DNA of 64,000 bases from CAIKZJ01 sp041675325. GTDB lineage: Bacteria > Bacteroidota > Ignavibacteria > Tepidaquicellales > Tepidaquicellaceae. This document shows positions 46,803 to 57,900 of the stretch, piece after piece (the stretch's first letter is position 1; every line of letters starts with the position of its first letter). The position numbers were made by a program, and so were the translations under genes. The stretch covers positions 131,721 through 195,720 of the forward strand of contig JBAYUG010000001.1 of assembly GCA_041675325.1 (NCBI GenBank). The letters are read 5' to 3'. Below the pieces are notes generated by a model that worked only from the letters and a program-made list of their open reading frames with translations, was not told the DNA's origin and did no database searches.

Positions 46803-47450
46803 CTATTCCCGTCCGTTCATGAGCAAATCCAAAACTTTTCCCGCTATGAAATCAGCAAGGTCATTAATATCCTTGGGATTGTTTTCGAATGACGGCATTG
46901 CGGGAGCTATCTTTCCGCCAGCATCAAGAATTTTTATCATGTTACCAAGCTGAATTCTGTTTACCGGAGTTTCACGAGGAACAACAATAAGAGGTTTGGA
47001 ATACGACATAGCATAATCCGCACATTTAACGATAAGATTCTGACATTCCCCGTTAGCGATCTGTGAGACGTAGCTCATTGCACACGGAACAACGATCACT
47101 CCATAAGCATTATAGGAGGATGAGAATATTTCTGATTTAAGGTCGAGATTGCTATGAAAAGAAACAGAACATTTATTAACTATTAGCTCCGGAAAGAAGC
47201 TTTGAATGTTACTCTGCGTAAGCTCCATACCGCACTCTCTGGTTAATGTGTAATGGCCATATTCTGTTATAATCAATGCCACGTTAAAATTATTCACGAT
47301 CAATGCGCGAAGAGTTCTAATGGCATATATGGCTCCACTTGTTCCAGTTATACCAAGGATAACATTTCTACCGTCACCTTTGAAAGGTTTAACTAAAGGT
47401 CTTGTTTCCGTTTTAGGAACTGCAATATCAGGATTTTCCAGCTGATCCAT
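46803..47450 (-). CDS. ubiX: Flavin prenyltransferase, UbiX family
   Basis: Makes prenylated FMN, the cofactor of UbiD-type decarboxylases. The 215 residues show ILGITGTSGAIYAIRTL (FMN-binding, ~31), PCAMSYVSQIANG, the phosphate/prenyl site VPRETPVNRIQLGNMIKI, and the end motif GGKIAPAMPSF. A 25-residue N-terminal extension precedes the fold. Its ATG shares one base with the stop of the upstream membrane-protein gene (TAATG), so translation is coupled. No ubiD is in the window, so its client is elsewhere. Confidence 0.92.
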   Translation of the reverse strand: MDQLENPDIAVPKTETRPLVKPFKGDGRNVILGITGTSGAIYAIRTLRALIVNNFNVALIITEYGHYTLTRECGMELTQSNIQSFFPELIVNKCSVSFHSNLDLKSEIFSSSYNAYGVIVVPCAMSYVSQIANGECQNLIVKCADYAMSYSKPLIVVPRETPVNRIQLGNMIKILDAGGKIAPAMPSFENNPKDINDLADFIAGKVLDLLMNGRE

Positions 47451-48955
47451 TATTTATATATTTTATTTAGAAATACTATTATTAACAAAATAACAAATAT
47501 AGCAATTATGAAAAATATAAAATTTGCGAATATGAATATCTGACTTATAATAAATACAATTCCTAACAGTATTGAAACAAGGATTTGCAGGTATTTCGAG
47601 GAGTTGTTAAATTTTGATACGGGTACAGAAAAAGGGAGAAGTTTATACAGCTTTGCAAATACAGTGTTAATGAGTACGATAAAGAAAAATATATACAGGA
47701 AGTTAAAAACAATATCAACACTTTGTATTTTAAATGTAATGATTAAACCGCATAAGAATAACACCGGGATTATAAAGTAAAAATAAACGAACTTTATGAT
47801 GCCATTATTAAAAGCATATCGGCTTTTAACAGGAAGAGAGGAGTATAAAGAAGAAATGTTTTCGTCTTCATCAAAACCAATAACCAGATTGGTCAACAAT
47901 ATTCTTGATGAAACGATAAACGTCATCGAGATTGCAGGGCTTATAACAAGCAGGCTTGTATTTGTCATTATAGAAAGAAACAGTATTTCATTCAAACCGC
48001 TAAAAACAGTAATTACAGTTGCCACTATAGGTAAGAACAACAATGGAATAAGTCTAAATTTAAGTGTACTTGTATTCCGTAGATGATTTTTAATCAGATT
48101 GAAGGAAGCAGCTTCAAGATTATTGCGAAGAATAATTTTATTAAGCCATTCAAGGTTTAAGGACAGGAATCCTCTTCTTTTCGAAGGAGACGCGATAGTA
48201 TTTATTAAACCGGATATACGGGAATAATTATGTTTAAGAAAAATGTAGATAAAAACAAAAAGAAGTAAAGTGACAATAACAAAAATTAACAAATAATATA
48301 CATTGTAAAAACCAAGCAGCAGATAATACTGGGGAAGATATTTTATATAGCTTAAGTTGAGCAGGTCACTTGCATTATTAGCAGAATATTTATTCATACT
48401 AAAAATAAAAAACACAAAAAGAATCTGCATGAAGAATATAAGTATTCTGTTTTTAGTTTTAGATCTTATGATAATGATACTGTTAACAAGAAAGATGAAT
48501 CCGATAATGAAATAAGAGAACAAGAAAGAAATAAAAACAAACAATAACGATTCTGAAATGCTGTAATTATAGAAATATACGTAAACTGCGGGCGGAAATG
48601 ATACAACGAACGGGTATATTGAAAGATAGATAAATGCAGAAGAAATTTTTGAGACGAAAATATTTTCTTCTTTGATAGGTAAACTTGCGAGCGAAAGAGT
48701 GTGTTTGGGTGAAAAGAATAAGTCGGCGTAATCTGATACAATCACGAATCCAATTAGAAAAAGATTTAGTGTTAAGGATGAAAAGATGAATGAATTTAAT
48801 TCAAATTTCTGAAAGTTGCCCAGAGATAACATTGTGTTAATAAACAAATATGTAATAATCATACCTGTTAGCTTTCTCGTTCCTGAATCTTCCGAATTTC
48901 TATAATCCAGTTTGAGAAAAACTTTAGAAAGTATTATGTTATTTCTGCTGAACAT
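47450..48955 (-). CDS. Polytopic membrane protein with duplicated ABC-2-permease-like motif
   Basis: A 501-residue protein with about 12 hydrophobic segments and no recognisable enzyme domain. Two similar cytoplasmic motifs, SLASLPIKEENIFVSK (~87) and SLYSSLPVKSRYAFNNG (~377), match the LPVSRREI-like segment of ABC-2 type export permeases. It may therefore be a fused two-half permease. No ATPase gene is adjacent. It overlaps mltG by 17 bases and shares a base with ubiX. The substrate is unknown. Confidence 0.7.
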   Translation of the reverse strand: MFSRNNIILSKVFLKLDYRNSEDSGTRKLTGMIITYLFINTMLSLGNFQKFELNSFIFSSLTLNLFLIGFVIVSDYADLFFSPKHTLSLASLPIKEENIFVSKISSAFIYLSIYPFVVSFPPAVYVYFYNYSISESLLFVFISFLFSYFIIGFIFLVNSIIIIRSKTKNRILIFFMQILFVFFIFSMNKYSANNASDLLNLSYIKYLPQYYLLLGFYNVYYLLIFVIVTLLLFVFIYIFLKHNYSRISGLINTIASPSKRRGFLSLNLEWLNKIILRNNLEAASFNLIKNHLRNTSTLKFRLIPLLFLPIVATVITVFSGLNEILFLSIMTNTSLLVISPAISMTFIVSSRILLTNLVIGFDEDENISSLYSSLPVKSRYAFNNGIIKFVYFYFIIPVLFLCGLIITFKIQSVDIVFNFLYIFFFIVLINTVFAKLYKLLPFSVPVSKFNNSSKYLQILVSILLGIVFIISQIFIFANFIFFIIAIFVILLIIVFLNKIYK

Positions 48956-49988
48956 TCTTTCTGTATTCTTTTACGGCAATCAGATGCTCGCTGTAAGTTG
49001 ACGAAAAAGTATGCCCCCCTTTTCCGGTTGCCACAAAGAAAAGATAGTTGTGCTTTTGTGGATTAAGAGCTCCTTCAATTGCTTTTATGCCGGGATTGTT
49101 AATAGGTCCTGGAGGCAAGCCATAATTTAAATAGGTGTTATAAGGGGATTTAACCTTCAGATCTTCATTAAGCAATCTTTGTTTAGGTCCATCCGGCAGC
49201 GCATACTGAACTGTAGGGTCAGCTTCGAGTCTCATGCGTTTTAAAATACGGTTTGTATAAACGCCTGCAACAGTCGGCATTTCTGATACAAGCTGAGTTT
49301 CTCCCTGAACGATTGATGCAAGGGTTATTATTCTAAGAAGTTTATCGGGCTTACCTTTAAGTCCGTATTTTTCAACAATCACCTTCTTATAAAACTCATT
49401 AAATAATTCGTGTACAAACTCTCTCGGGGTAATATCAAAGTTAAATATGTAGGTATCGGGAAATAAAAACCCCTCAAGATTTTTAACTTTGCCTTTAAGT
49501 CCGAGAATATTTATCAGAGAATCATTTTGGGTTTCTTGAATAAAATCAGACTCGTGAAAAGTAAACTTTCTTGAGGAAAGTTTTCCAATCTGACGAATAG
49601 TCATTCCTTCGGGTATTGTAATCTTTACAGTAAACTTCAAGGATGGATCTGTAAGAACTTCCAGTAGTTCAAGATTATTAAGTCCCGGTTTTATAATAAA
49701 TGATTTTGAGATAATCTTATTATCTTTTCCCTGAATTTTAGCAGCTACTTTAAACCAAAAAGAACTTGATATAAGACTGTCTTTCTCGAGATTTTCAGCT
49801 ATAACAGTAAAAGATGTTCCAGGTTTAATACGAAATATTTTATCTACCGAGAAGGTATTTCTCTGGTAGTTAATTTTATATGTAAAGAAAAGTGCCAACA
49901 GAACAATAAGAATAAATAATGATGACAATAACCAGAATAACCTATTCAGAGATAATTTAGGTATATTGATGATGCCGGAATCTGTCAT
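48939..49988 (-). CDS. mltG: Endolytic murein transglycosylase MltG
   Basis: An inner-membrane lytic transglycosylase that cleaves nascent glycan strands and helps set their length. The 349 residues show one N-terminal membrane helix (~14-36), a LysM-like region (FRIKPGTSFTVIAENLEKD) and the YceG catalytic domain. The domain includes LASIVQGET (~222), TVAGVYTNRILKRMRLEADPTVQYAL and the closing YLFFVATGKGGHTFSSTYSEH. The usual SIVEKE is SIVQGE here; the second Glu is kept, and related sequences also vary at the first position. It overlaps the upstream GT39-like gene by four bases and the downstream membrane protein by 17. Confidence 0.95.
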   Translation of the reverse strand: MTDSGIINIPKLSLNRLFWLLSSLFILIVLLALFFTYKINYQRNTFSVDKIFRIKPGTSFTVIAENLEKDSLISSSFWFKVAAKIQGKDNKIISKSFIIKPGLNNLELLEVLTDPSLKFTVKITIPEGMTIRQIGKLSSRKFTFHESDFIQETQNDSLINILGLKGKVKNLEGFLFPDTYIFNFDITPREFVHELFNEFYKKVIVEKYGLKGKPDKLLRIITLASIVQGETQLVSEMPTVAGVYTNRILKRMRLEADPTVQYALPDGPKQRLLNEDLKVKSPYNTYLNYGLPPGPINNPGIKAIEGALNPQKHNYLFFVATGKGGHTFSSTYSEHLIAVKEYRKNVQQK

Positions 49989-51973
49989 TTACCTAATGTG
50001 CTGTTTTCATTATTTATAAAAGATATTACTTCGTTAAGCTGATCTTTAACTTTCTGCTCGGTTGGATTTAATAATAAATATTTCTCAAGATATTTCTTAG
50101 ATTCAATGTACTGTTTGTTTGTTTTATACAGAATACCAAGCTGAAGTAGTGCATCTTTGTAATCAGGAAATATTTCAACTGCTCTCAAAAGAAAAGCCTC
50201 TCCATTTTTAGCATCATTATTCATCAGACTTATGATTCCTAAATAGAAATATGTAAGAGAAGAATTTGGGTCTGTCTGCAAAGTTCTATTTAGCAGTTGA
50301 GCAGCGCTTTGTAGTTGCTGTGGGTTTCTTGACGAAATCCTGTTTTGTACTTCCATAATAATGCCGTTGGACATCTTTGAAAGGATGTTAGTGCTATTGG
50401 GAGTATATTTGTAAACTTCCATAATTTCCATCGGAGAAATATCCTGAGTGGAAAAAAGTGGAGCCTGGTTTACAACTCTGTACCATTCACGAAGAACTGC
50501 AATATATGTAACTCCGTTTTTGTTCAGGTATTGTTTCATTTCTTCGACATAGTTTGCTTCAGAAATTTTAGTAATAAGCTCGGGTGTGACAAGCCCTGCT
50601 ACATCAACAATTTTTCTTTTGCTGTAGTAACCTATGGCACCTACATCATGAGTTGCGATTATCTCGTTTTCGTTTGTATTAGCTGCAATCCATTTTGCGG
50701 CTTCGACCTGTCTATCATTGATGTATTTACATTCGGCTATATAATTGTTTTTGTTTTCAAGATAATTATTGAATGAGAACATCGCAATGATAAGCAATAT
50801 TATAACAGTACTATAAACAGTAACAGTCCTGTTTTTAATAAATCCTCCAAAGGCTTTCAAGAGATCCCTGAAGCCTGTTGAAGAGACAATAATCATAAAT
50901 GGAATAATCGGCATAAGATATCTGCCGAATCTGTGAGCATAAGGAAGTTTATACCAGTAAATAAATATGAATGCCGCAATGAAAATTATATACAGGAAAT
51001 TACCGTTATACTTCTTTTTGAACAAATCAGAAATTGTAAAGTATAAGCCGGCAAAAAACCCTATCATTATAACACCGTAAGAACCTTTTGTAAAATAATC
51101 CCATACCTCGAACTTGAAAAATTCCGAACGACTTCTGAACTCGGGTGCATAATAAGTCAACTTTGCATTGTAAGTATTGGGAAGCAAAGAGCCAGAAAGC
51201 GAAAGGTTCATTATGAAATAAAGCGTAAGAAATACTGATGCTATAACACCAATCTTAATAAAGTCCTGCTTTGTAAATATTTTAATGGTTACATCTGACT
51301 TTGACAAATGCTTTTGAATCATAAAATCAACAGCAAGAGCTCCTATGAATGCAATACCATCGGGACGTGTCCACATAATAAGCGACAGGAAGATTCCAAA
51401 AGGAATAACTTTCTTTTGGCGGTAGAAATATGCCGTTGCAATTAGGATAAAGATAAACATTGTTGTTTCCATACCGCTGACAGAAACAAAATTCATCCAT
51501 TTATCAACTATAAAAATTACTGATGCCAACAAAGCATAGACATTTTCTTTAGCAAATTCAAAGGATGACAGTTTATAGAAGAAGACTGAGGAAAGAACAA
51601 AAAACGCCATGCCCAGCACATAGCTGAGAATCATCTCATTGGAAGTTATTAAGAAACCTGCTGCCAGAAGCAGGGTGTATATTGGAGATGTTGAACCTGC
51701 TGTTGCCATCTCGTTTTTGAAATATGAAAAGCTGCCATATTCGACCAAGTTCTTAGCAAATGTAAGATGAATCCATGGGTCGTCAAGCGGAAAACCCAGT
51801 ATATTGTTTGCCCCATTAGCAGAATAAATATAAATAAATGAAAGCAGAAGGCTTATTATTGCAATGCCAGCATAGATTGCTACTTTAAGCATTTGGTTTG
51901 GTTCATATATAAACGACGTATCGAAAGACACGTTTGTTTTAACCTGTTGTTTTTGTTTTTTAGACTTGGCCAT
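49985..51973 (-). CDS. GT39/GT-C-like membrane glycosyltransferase with C-terminal TPRs
   Basis: A 662-residue protein. A Lys-rich cytoplasmic start is followed by about ten membrane segments; the first periplasmic loop is FPLDDPWIHLTFAKNLVEYG (~60), carrying the acidic pair typical of GT-C polyprenyl-sugar transferases. A soluble periplasmic region (~420-540) follows. The end is two or three TPR repeats (~553-650, LTYFYLGIISLMNNDAKNGEAF and ALLQLGILYKTNKQYIESK). It may glycosylate lipids or proteins with polyprenyl-linked sugar; the acceptor is unknown. The four-base overlap with mltG indicates coupled expression. Confidence 0.82.
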   Translation of the reverse strand: MAKSKKQKQQVKTNVSFDTSFIYEPNQMLKVAIYAGIAIISLLLSFIYIYSANGANNILGFPLDDPWIHLTFAKNLVEYGSFSYFKNEMATAGSTSPIYTLLLAAGFLITSNEMILSYVLGMAFFVLSSVFFYKLSSFEFAKENVYALLASVIFIVDKWMNFVSVSGMETTMFIFILIATAYFYRQKKVIPFGIFLSLIMWTRPDGIAFIGALAVDFMIQKHLSKSDVTIKIFTKQDFIKIGVIASVFLTLYFIMNLSLSGSLLPNTYNAKLTYYAPEFRSRSEFFKFEVWDYFTKGSYGVIMIGFFAGLYFTISDLFKKKYNGNFLYIIFIAAFIFIYWYKLPYAHRFGRYLMPIIPFMIIVSSTGFRDLLKAFGGFIKNRTVTVYSTVIILLIIAMFSFNNYLENKNNYIAECKYINDRQVEAAKWIAANTNENEIIATHDVGAIGYYSKRKIVDVAGLVTPELITKISEANYVEEMKQYLNKNGVTYIAVLREWYRVVNQAPLFSTQDISPMEIMEVYKYTPNSTNILSKMSNGIIMEVQNRISSRNPQQLQSAAQLLNRTLQTDPNSSLTYFYLGIISLMNNDAKNGEAFLLRAVEIFPDYKDALLQLGILYKTNKQYIESKKYLEKYLLLNPTEQKVKDQLNEVISFINNENSTLGK

Positions 51974-52033
51974 TTAACATTTTAACTTTCAGAAATAAAC
52001 GATAAAAATATCAAATTTGAGAAGTATATTCAA

Positions 52034-53863
52034 TTAGAATGATCTATCACCTCTATAACGTGATTGTGATGAGAGAACTGACTTTCTAATTCTGATGTTT
52101 TTAGGAGTTACTTCTACTATTTCGTCGTCATTTATAAATTCAATAGCACGTTCCAGTGTAAGCGGAATTACCGGTGTAAGGATGATACTTTCATCTTTAC
52201 TTGATGCCCGCATATTAGAAAGTTTTTTGGGTTTACACGCATTAACATTTAAATCGTTATCGCGGTTATGCTCCCCAACAACCATTCCTTCATAAACTGC
52301 TTCTCCCGGTTTTACGAAAAGAACTCCACGAGGTTCGAGATTGAACAAAGCATAACCGGTAGTTTCACCTTGTCTGTCTGATACTAATGAACCGGTAAGA
52401 CGTACAGGATATTCTCCGCGATACTCCTCATAACCCTGCAGATAGCTATTCATAATTCCAGTGCCTTTTGTATCGGTAAGAAATTCGTTTCTATAACCAA
52501 TCAATCCGCGTGATGGAATTGAGAATTCAATACGAACTCTTCCCTGGCTGTGATTGACGAGATTTATCATTCTACCTTTTCTCTGTGAAAGTTTATCGGT
52601 TACTATACCGACGAATGAATCCCCGCAATCAACGAAGAGATGCTCAATGGGTTCAAGTTTCTTTCCTGCTTTCTGTTTGAAAATTACGTTGGGTCTGCCA
52701 ACGCTGAGTTCATATCCTTCACGGCGAAGAGTTTCAATAAGTATAGCCATCTGAAACTCACCACGACCTTTAACGATAAAACTATCTGTTGTTTCACTCT
52801 CTTCGATTTTTAAAGCAACGTTACGAAGTGTTTCTTTAAAGAGTCTTTCCTTTAGCTTTGCTGACTGAACATATTTTCCTTCTCTTCCAGAAAATGGAGA
52901 GGTGTTGATTCCGAACATTATTGAGATAGTGGGCTCATCGACAGCAAGACGCTTAAGAGCTTTTGGTGCATCCTGATTACAAATTGTATCACCGATATGG
53001 ACATTATCAATTCCTGCAACGACTATTATGTCGCCCGGTTCAGCGGACTCGACCTCTTTAAGCGCAAGTCCAGCATAAGCCTGCAGTTTTGTGACTCGTA
53101 GAGGAATAGCGGAGCCCTCTTCATTAATACAAACAAGTTTATCGTTACACACAGCTCTTCCGTTTGCGACCTTACCGATAGCAAGTCTTCCAACATAGTC
53201 AGAATAATCTAGATCAGCAACAAGCATCTGAAAGGGTTCTTCGGGATTATAAGCCGGCGGCGGAATTTCTTTAATTATTTCTTCAAAGAGGGGCTGTAAG
53301 CTTTCACCTTTATCCTCAAGTTTATATTTCGCAATTCCTTCCTTTCCGATAGCATAAAGAACAGGGAACTCTATCTGTTCTTCTGTTGCATCAAGATCCA
53401 GAAATAGACCGTATATTTCATCAAGAACCTCGGCGGTACGTGCATCTTTTCTGTCAATTTTATTAATAACAACTATGATTTTCTTATTAGAATCGAGGGC
53501 TTTTTTCAATACAAAACGGGTCTGAGGAAGCGGACCTTCTGAAGCATCAACGAGCAAAATAGCCCCATCAACCATCATAAGAGCGCGTTCAACCTCACCG
53601 CCAAAGTCGGCGTGGCCTGGTGTATCGAGAATATTAATTTTAACATCGTGCCAAAGTACAGAACAATTTTTTGCGGCTATTGTTATCCCGCGTTCGCGTT
53701 CAAGGTCCATCGAATCCATAACACGATCTTCAACATCCTGATTAGCACGGAACATTCCGCTTTGTTTAAACATAAAATCTACAAGGGTAGTCTTTCCGTG
53801 GTCAACGTGAGCAATTATAGCTATATTACGTAACTTTTCGTTTGTTTTAAGAATTTTATTCAT
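52034..53863 (-). CDS. typA: Ribosome-associated GTPase TypA/BipA
   Basis: A translational GTPase that aids 50S assembly and stress adaptation. The 609 residues match the family length. G1 AHVDHGKTTL (~18), the switch region ERERGITIAAKN, DTPGHADFGGEVER (G3) and VINKIDR (G4) are all intact, followed by EF-G-like domains III and V and the TypA-specific C-terminus (NMRASSKDES, then ALEFINDDEIVEVTPKNIRIRK-like). It is the first gene of the minus-strand run, 60 bases before the GT39-like gene; I cannot tell whether they share a transcript. Confidence 0.97.
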   Translation of the reverse strand: MNKILKTNEKLRNIAIIAHVDHGKTTLVDFMFKQSGMFRANQDVEDRVMDSMDLERERGITIAAKNCSVLWHDVKINILDTPGHADFGGEVERALMMVDGAILLVDASEGPLPQTRFVLKKALDSNKKIIVVINKIDRKDARTAEVLDEIYGLFLDLDATEEQIEFPVLYAIGKEGIAKYKLEDKGESLQPLFEEIIKEIPPPAYNPEEPFQMLVADLDYSDYVGRLAIGKVANGRAVCNDKLVCINEEGSAIPLRVTKLQAYAGLALKEVESAEPGDIIVVAGIDNVHIGDTICNQDAPKALKRLAVDEPTISIMFGINTSPFSGREGKYVQSAKLKERLFKETLRNVALKIEESETTDSFIVKGRGEFQMAILIETLRREGYELSVGRPNVIFKQKAGKKLEPIEHLFVDCGDSFVGIVTDKLSQRKGRMINLVNHSQGRVRIEFSIPSRGLIGYRNEFLTDTKGTGIMNSYLQGYEEYRGEYPVRLTGSLVSDRQGETTGYALFNLEPRGVLFVKPGEAVYEGMVVGEHNRDNDLNVNACKPKKLSNMRASSKDESIILTPVIPLTLERAIEFINDDEIVEVTPKNIRIRKSVLSSQSRYRGDRSF

Positions 53864-54044
53864 TTATTAGTTTAAATTAGAGTGCAAAATACTCTTTTGA
53901 CGGCTGATAAAACAGGAAGAAACAATGCGGGAAATGCTGATTAGTTACTTTAAATTTTGTATTGTTAAGTACCTACATTTGTGAATAGAATTACTTTCAG
54001 GAAATACATAGTTTGAATGAAACTTATAGTATATGCCGATATAA

Positions 54045-54902
54045 AAAGCTTTCTTTGTTGCGGATCTTCATGGAAGAAAATCAAGATGCGATAAATTATG
54101 TGAACTTATATGCGAAGACTCGCCTGAGCTTGTACTTATTGGTGGGGATATTCTCCCATCAGGAATTTCGATATTAAGCGATGAAAGAACAAATGGAGAT
54201 TTCCTTGAGGATTATTTAAAAGATAAACTAACTACATTAAGAACAAAAATGGGTGAAGACTATCCGACTATTCTGGTAATTGAAGGTAATGATGACCCAA
54301 AAATTTACGAGAAAAGATATATAGAGTATGAGGAAATCGGTCTTTGGAAATATATTAATCAAAGGGTTTATAAATATAAGGAATACGATATAGCCGGTTA
54401 TGCTTACGTACCACCGACACCTTTTCTTCTTAAAGACTGGGAAAAATATGATGTTTCAAGGTTTGTTGATGTAGGGTGCGTTTCACCAGAAGAGGGATTT
54501 AGGTCTGAAAAGAAAGAGGCACATATAATCAGGCATGAAACTATTGCAGATGACCTTGAAAAACTTTCCGAAGGAATAGATTTTAAGAAGTCCATTTTTC
54601 TTTTTCACTCGCCTCCATATAATACGAAGCTTGACAGGATTAATACAAACGGGAAAATGGTTGACCATGTTCAGCCGGATGAACATGTTGGAAGTATAGC
54701 AATACATAGGTTTATACAAAATAAACAGCCGCTGCTGACACTACACGGACATATACACGAATCGACAAGCATAACAGGAGAGTGGCATGATACTATCGGA
54801 AGAACATATTGTATCAACGCCTCCACCAATAAAAGAGAACTTTCGGTAGTTCGCTTCTCAATACAAGATGAGACAATAAAAGCAGAATGTATTTTAGTTT
54901 AA
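54045..54902 (+). CDS. Metallophosphoesterase, start region disrupted
   Basis: The first ATG of this frame (54249) would lose the catalytic N-terminus. The same frame is open back to 54045 and encodes FFVVADLHGRKSR (D-x-H) and LVLIGGDILPSG (GD), the two metal motifs that must precede VIEGNDDPK. Downstream, LFHSPPYNTKLD and LHGHIHES complete the site, so all five motifs are present. No in-frame start codon lies between the TAA at 54042 and the D-x-H motif. An ATG at 54017 (MKLIVYADIK) is one frame off and would join cleanly if one A were removed from the run near 54043-54047. Possible explanations are a sequencing error, a real frameshift or a non-standard start. The family acts on phosphodiesters; substrate unknown. 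Confidence 0.75.
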   Translation, partial: KAFFVADLHGRKSRCDKLCELICEDSPELVLIGGDILPSGISILSDERTNGDFLEDYLKDKLTTLRTKMGEDYPTILVIEGNDDPKIYEKRYIEYEEIGLWKYINQRVYKYKEYDIAGYAYVPPTPFLLKDWEKYDVSRFVDVGCVSPEEGFRSEKKEAHIIRHETIADDLEKLSEGIDFKKSIFLFHSPPYNTKLDRINTNGKMVDHVQPDEHVGSIAIHRFIQNKQPLLTLHGHIHESTSITGEWHDTIGRTYCINASTNKRELSVVRFSIQDETIKAECILV

Positions 54903-54919
54903 AACTACAGAAATAAAAC

Positions 54920-57900
54920 TTATTCTGTTGTTTTCATCTTCAGTTCACGCGCCGAATCGGTTACAGCATTAATTTTTACAGCGTAACTATTCTTATTCTC
55001 AATATCTTTATCAGTAATGATGTGTAAATCCAGTAACGACGACATTTCGTAACCCGTTTTAAGATAATTCGTTTCTGCAAGGCATTTTCCCCAGCCCTCA
55101 AACCATACTTCAAGTTCCTTCCTCTGTTCTTCAGTGCCGCGAAAATGCACCATCATATCAATATCGCTTCCAAATCCCGCTGTTGCATTTTTAGTACTTC
55201 CGAAGACATAACATGCAACGACACCAAATCTTTGCGGGTCAATTTCCGATGCAATCTTTTCTGCCATTCTCAGGCGCCATTTCCAATGAACATCTGTACG
55301 CTTTTCTTCGACATCATTAGGGACAGCGTATGATTCACCGGTATCGGTTGGTGTGGCAATATAAGCTAATGCTTCATCGAGGTCAGCGTTCAGAAGAATC
55401 TTTAGTATTTTTCCTTCGCATCTTTTCTTAACATCAATAACTTTTATTGTATCGTTGAGATGCTCATATTCAGGTAATATTTCTTTGAGAATATTAGAAG
55501 AATGCTTGAGAAAATTTTCATTAAAGATGATGTTTTCTTCATCGGGATAGAGCGGTATATACTTAATCGATGCTTCGACGAGGTCCTGAAAGAAGTGAGT
55601 GCCAAAAGAAAGATCGGGGACGTAGTTTCCCTTCTTCTTTGCGATTTCAATCAGAACAGAAGTGTTGTTTATATCAGAGTAAGAAACATTAACACCGAGC
55701 TTAATGTCTCCACGGCTGCCCCATCTACCGGGTCCCATGAGAATAAACTGACGCTTGGGAAGTATTTTATTCAGCTTACCCACGGCTCTTCCGACTTCCT
55801 GAAGAGTTTTCAACTCGGAAATATTATCATACGAATCGGGATCAACATAAACAATGTGTGTTACATCGGGGATGCGTCCGTTAGAGATGTGTTTGTTAGC
55901 CGTGAATACAATCTGTTCTGCGGGTATATCCTTTGGAATAGGAGATGGGGTGGTTTTCCCAAAGGCACTTTGTGTTCTGCATTGCAGGAGGTAAAAATTA
56001 TCGCCATCTGATGCAAATTCAATATCCACGGGATATCCGATACATGTTTTTAATGTATTTAAGATTGTGTTAATATCTTTAACAAATGATGTACTGTTAA
56101 TAAGAGTATCAAATGTAGCAATAGAATTATTGCATTCTTCCTCATAGTCAACCAGGAAGGTTTTTTTCAACTGACCATCTTTATAAACAGAAAATATTTT
56201 ATCGGCAGCGGGATATTCATTGCCGTATTCTTTCAGCAGGTCGCGAATATCGATAGTCTCGAACATACCTGACTCGAGATTAATTGCATCTACTTTGTTT
56301 GGAGAATATTTTAAGATCTCTTCGGTAGTAATATTGACTCTAAGTCCGGGAACACCAGGGGAAACAAGTACAGGGTAATCATCGCCTATGCGGTCAACGG
56401 CTCTTGTACCAAGACCCGGAACAAGCCTCAACAAACCGTCTTCTCTTTTAATTCTCGGCGACCATCTGAATTCATTATGACTAAAAGCAACTCCTGCAAA
56501 AGCAGGGAGATAATATTTACCAACTTTTCTTCCGACAACTTCCTGCACGATAATTCCCATCTGTTCATTGTAATCAAGCAGTCCGCGTTCTGCGCGATAC
56601 TCTATCGGGTCTGTGTTAAAGATAGAGGCATAGACTTCAGCGATTGCGGATGTAAGCTCTTCCATACGCTTAAGCTTAGAGCCCTGATTTGCAATAAAGA
56701 GACTTTTATACTTTCCGGAAAATGATGAACCTACACCGTCTTCGAGCAAGGTTGAACTTCTAACGACAAGCGGAACCTCGTTAAAATTATCGAGCATAGT
56801 TGAAAGGCTTTTAATCATATCAGAAGAGAAGCTGGAGTTTTTAAACAGCTGAACAATATAAGGATACTCCTGTCTTATAATTTCAAAGTCTTTATATTTT
56901 TGTTCAAATACTTCTTCAAGATTATTGTAATGAATAAAATCCATCACGCCATCTGAGGCGATGAAATATGTTTTCGGGAGTCTGATCTTTTCGTATAATT
57001 CGGGGACTTCGTTTTTAAGGATATTTGATGCAAGGAAAAGACCTGATGTTTTACCACCGAGTTTACCGTGGCTGTTTGCAGTAAATATTATATTCTTGAA
57101 TATTTCATCAAAATCATGAATTGAGATATATTTTTTAGCGACTGCAATAAAAGACAAACTATCAGAAAGGAATCTTCTTGCAAGGGAGACACGCAAACTT
57201 TTATCGAGTTCACTTACAAGCTTTGTGTATTGAGGGAAATTACTGATATAACGTCTGAGAGCATCGTAGATTTCATTTAGCGAAGAACCCTGGTCCTCAA
57301 GCTTGCCGAGCAGGTTGCTTGATTTTTCTTCCTGAATCCATTTTTCAAGTCTTGAGAGAACTTCATCCTCGCTTAAATGTTCAGAGGCGATACGAAAGAC
57401 TTCATCTGTGATTTCACGAAATTTAAGTTTTGCAAGGGGTTTATTATCATCCATGCTACTATCAGAATCTTCATTAAACTGTTCCCCGTTTTCTTTAAGA
57501 AGATTACCGGCTTCGCTAATACCGCTCCAATAAAGGAGGTTCATCATTTTTCTGGCGATTAGAATATAAAGATTTCTGTCTGTTTCCTTTAACAGGTCAA
57601 CGATTGTTTTCCATTTCTTTTCGCTAACACTTTCCACGATTCCATTTTCATTATTTCCATAAGCGGTGAAAAGTATTTTAAGGTTTTTATGAAAAATATA
57701 CTGTCCTATTTTACTTGAAATAGTATCGAGGAGTTTGCGTTCCTCCTTCATGAAAGGACCTTCATCGGAATCGGAGAATTCTGATTTATAAAAAACTTTT
57801 ATGTAGCCATCAAGCTTGTTATCAATATAAATATCAGAAATCTGAAACCACTTTGATTCGGCAAAACCTTTTGAAGTATAGTTGACATCATCATGATGTA

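Noticed and set aside
48939..49988. MltG as catalytically dead because SIVEKE reads SIVQGE
   Set aside because: The second Glu is retained and the first position varies in active-looking relatives, so loss of activity is not supported.
54249..54902. Short version of the metallophosphoesterase starting at the first ATG
   Set aside because: It would discard the D-x-H and GD metal motifs that are encoded in frame just upstream.
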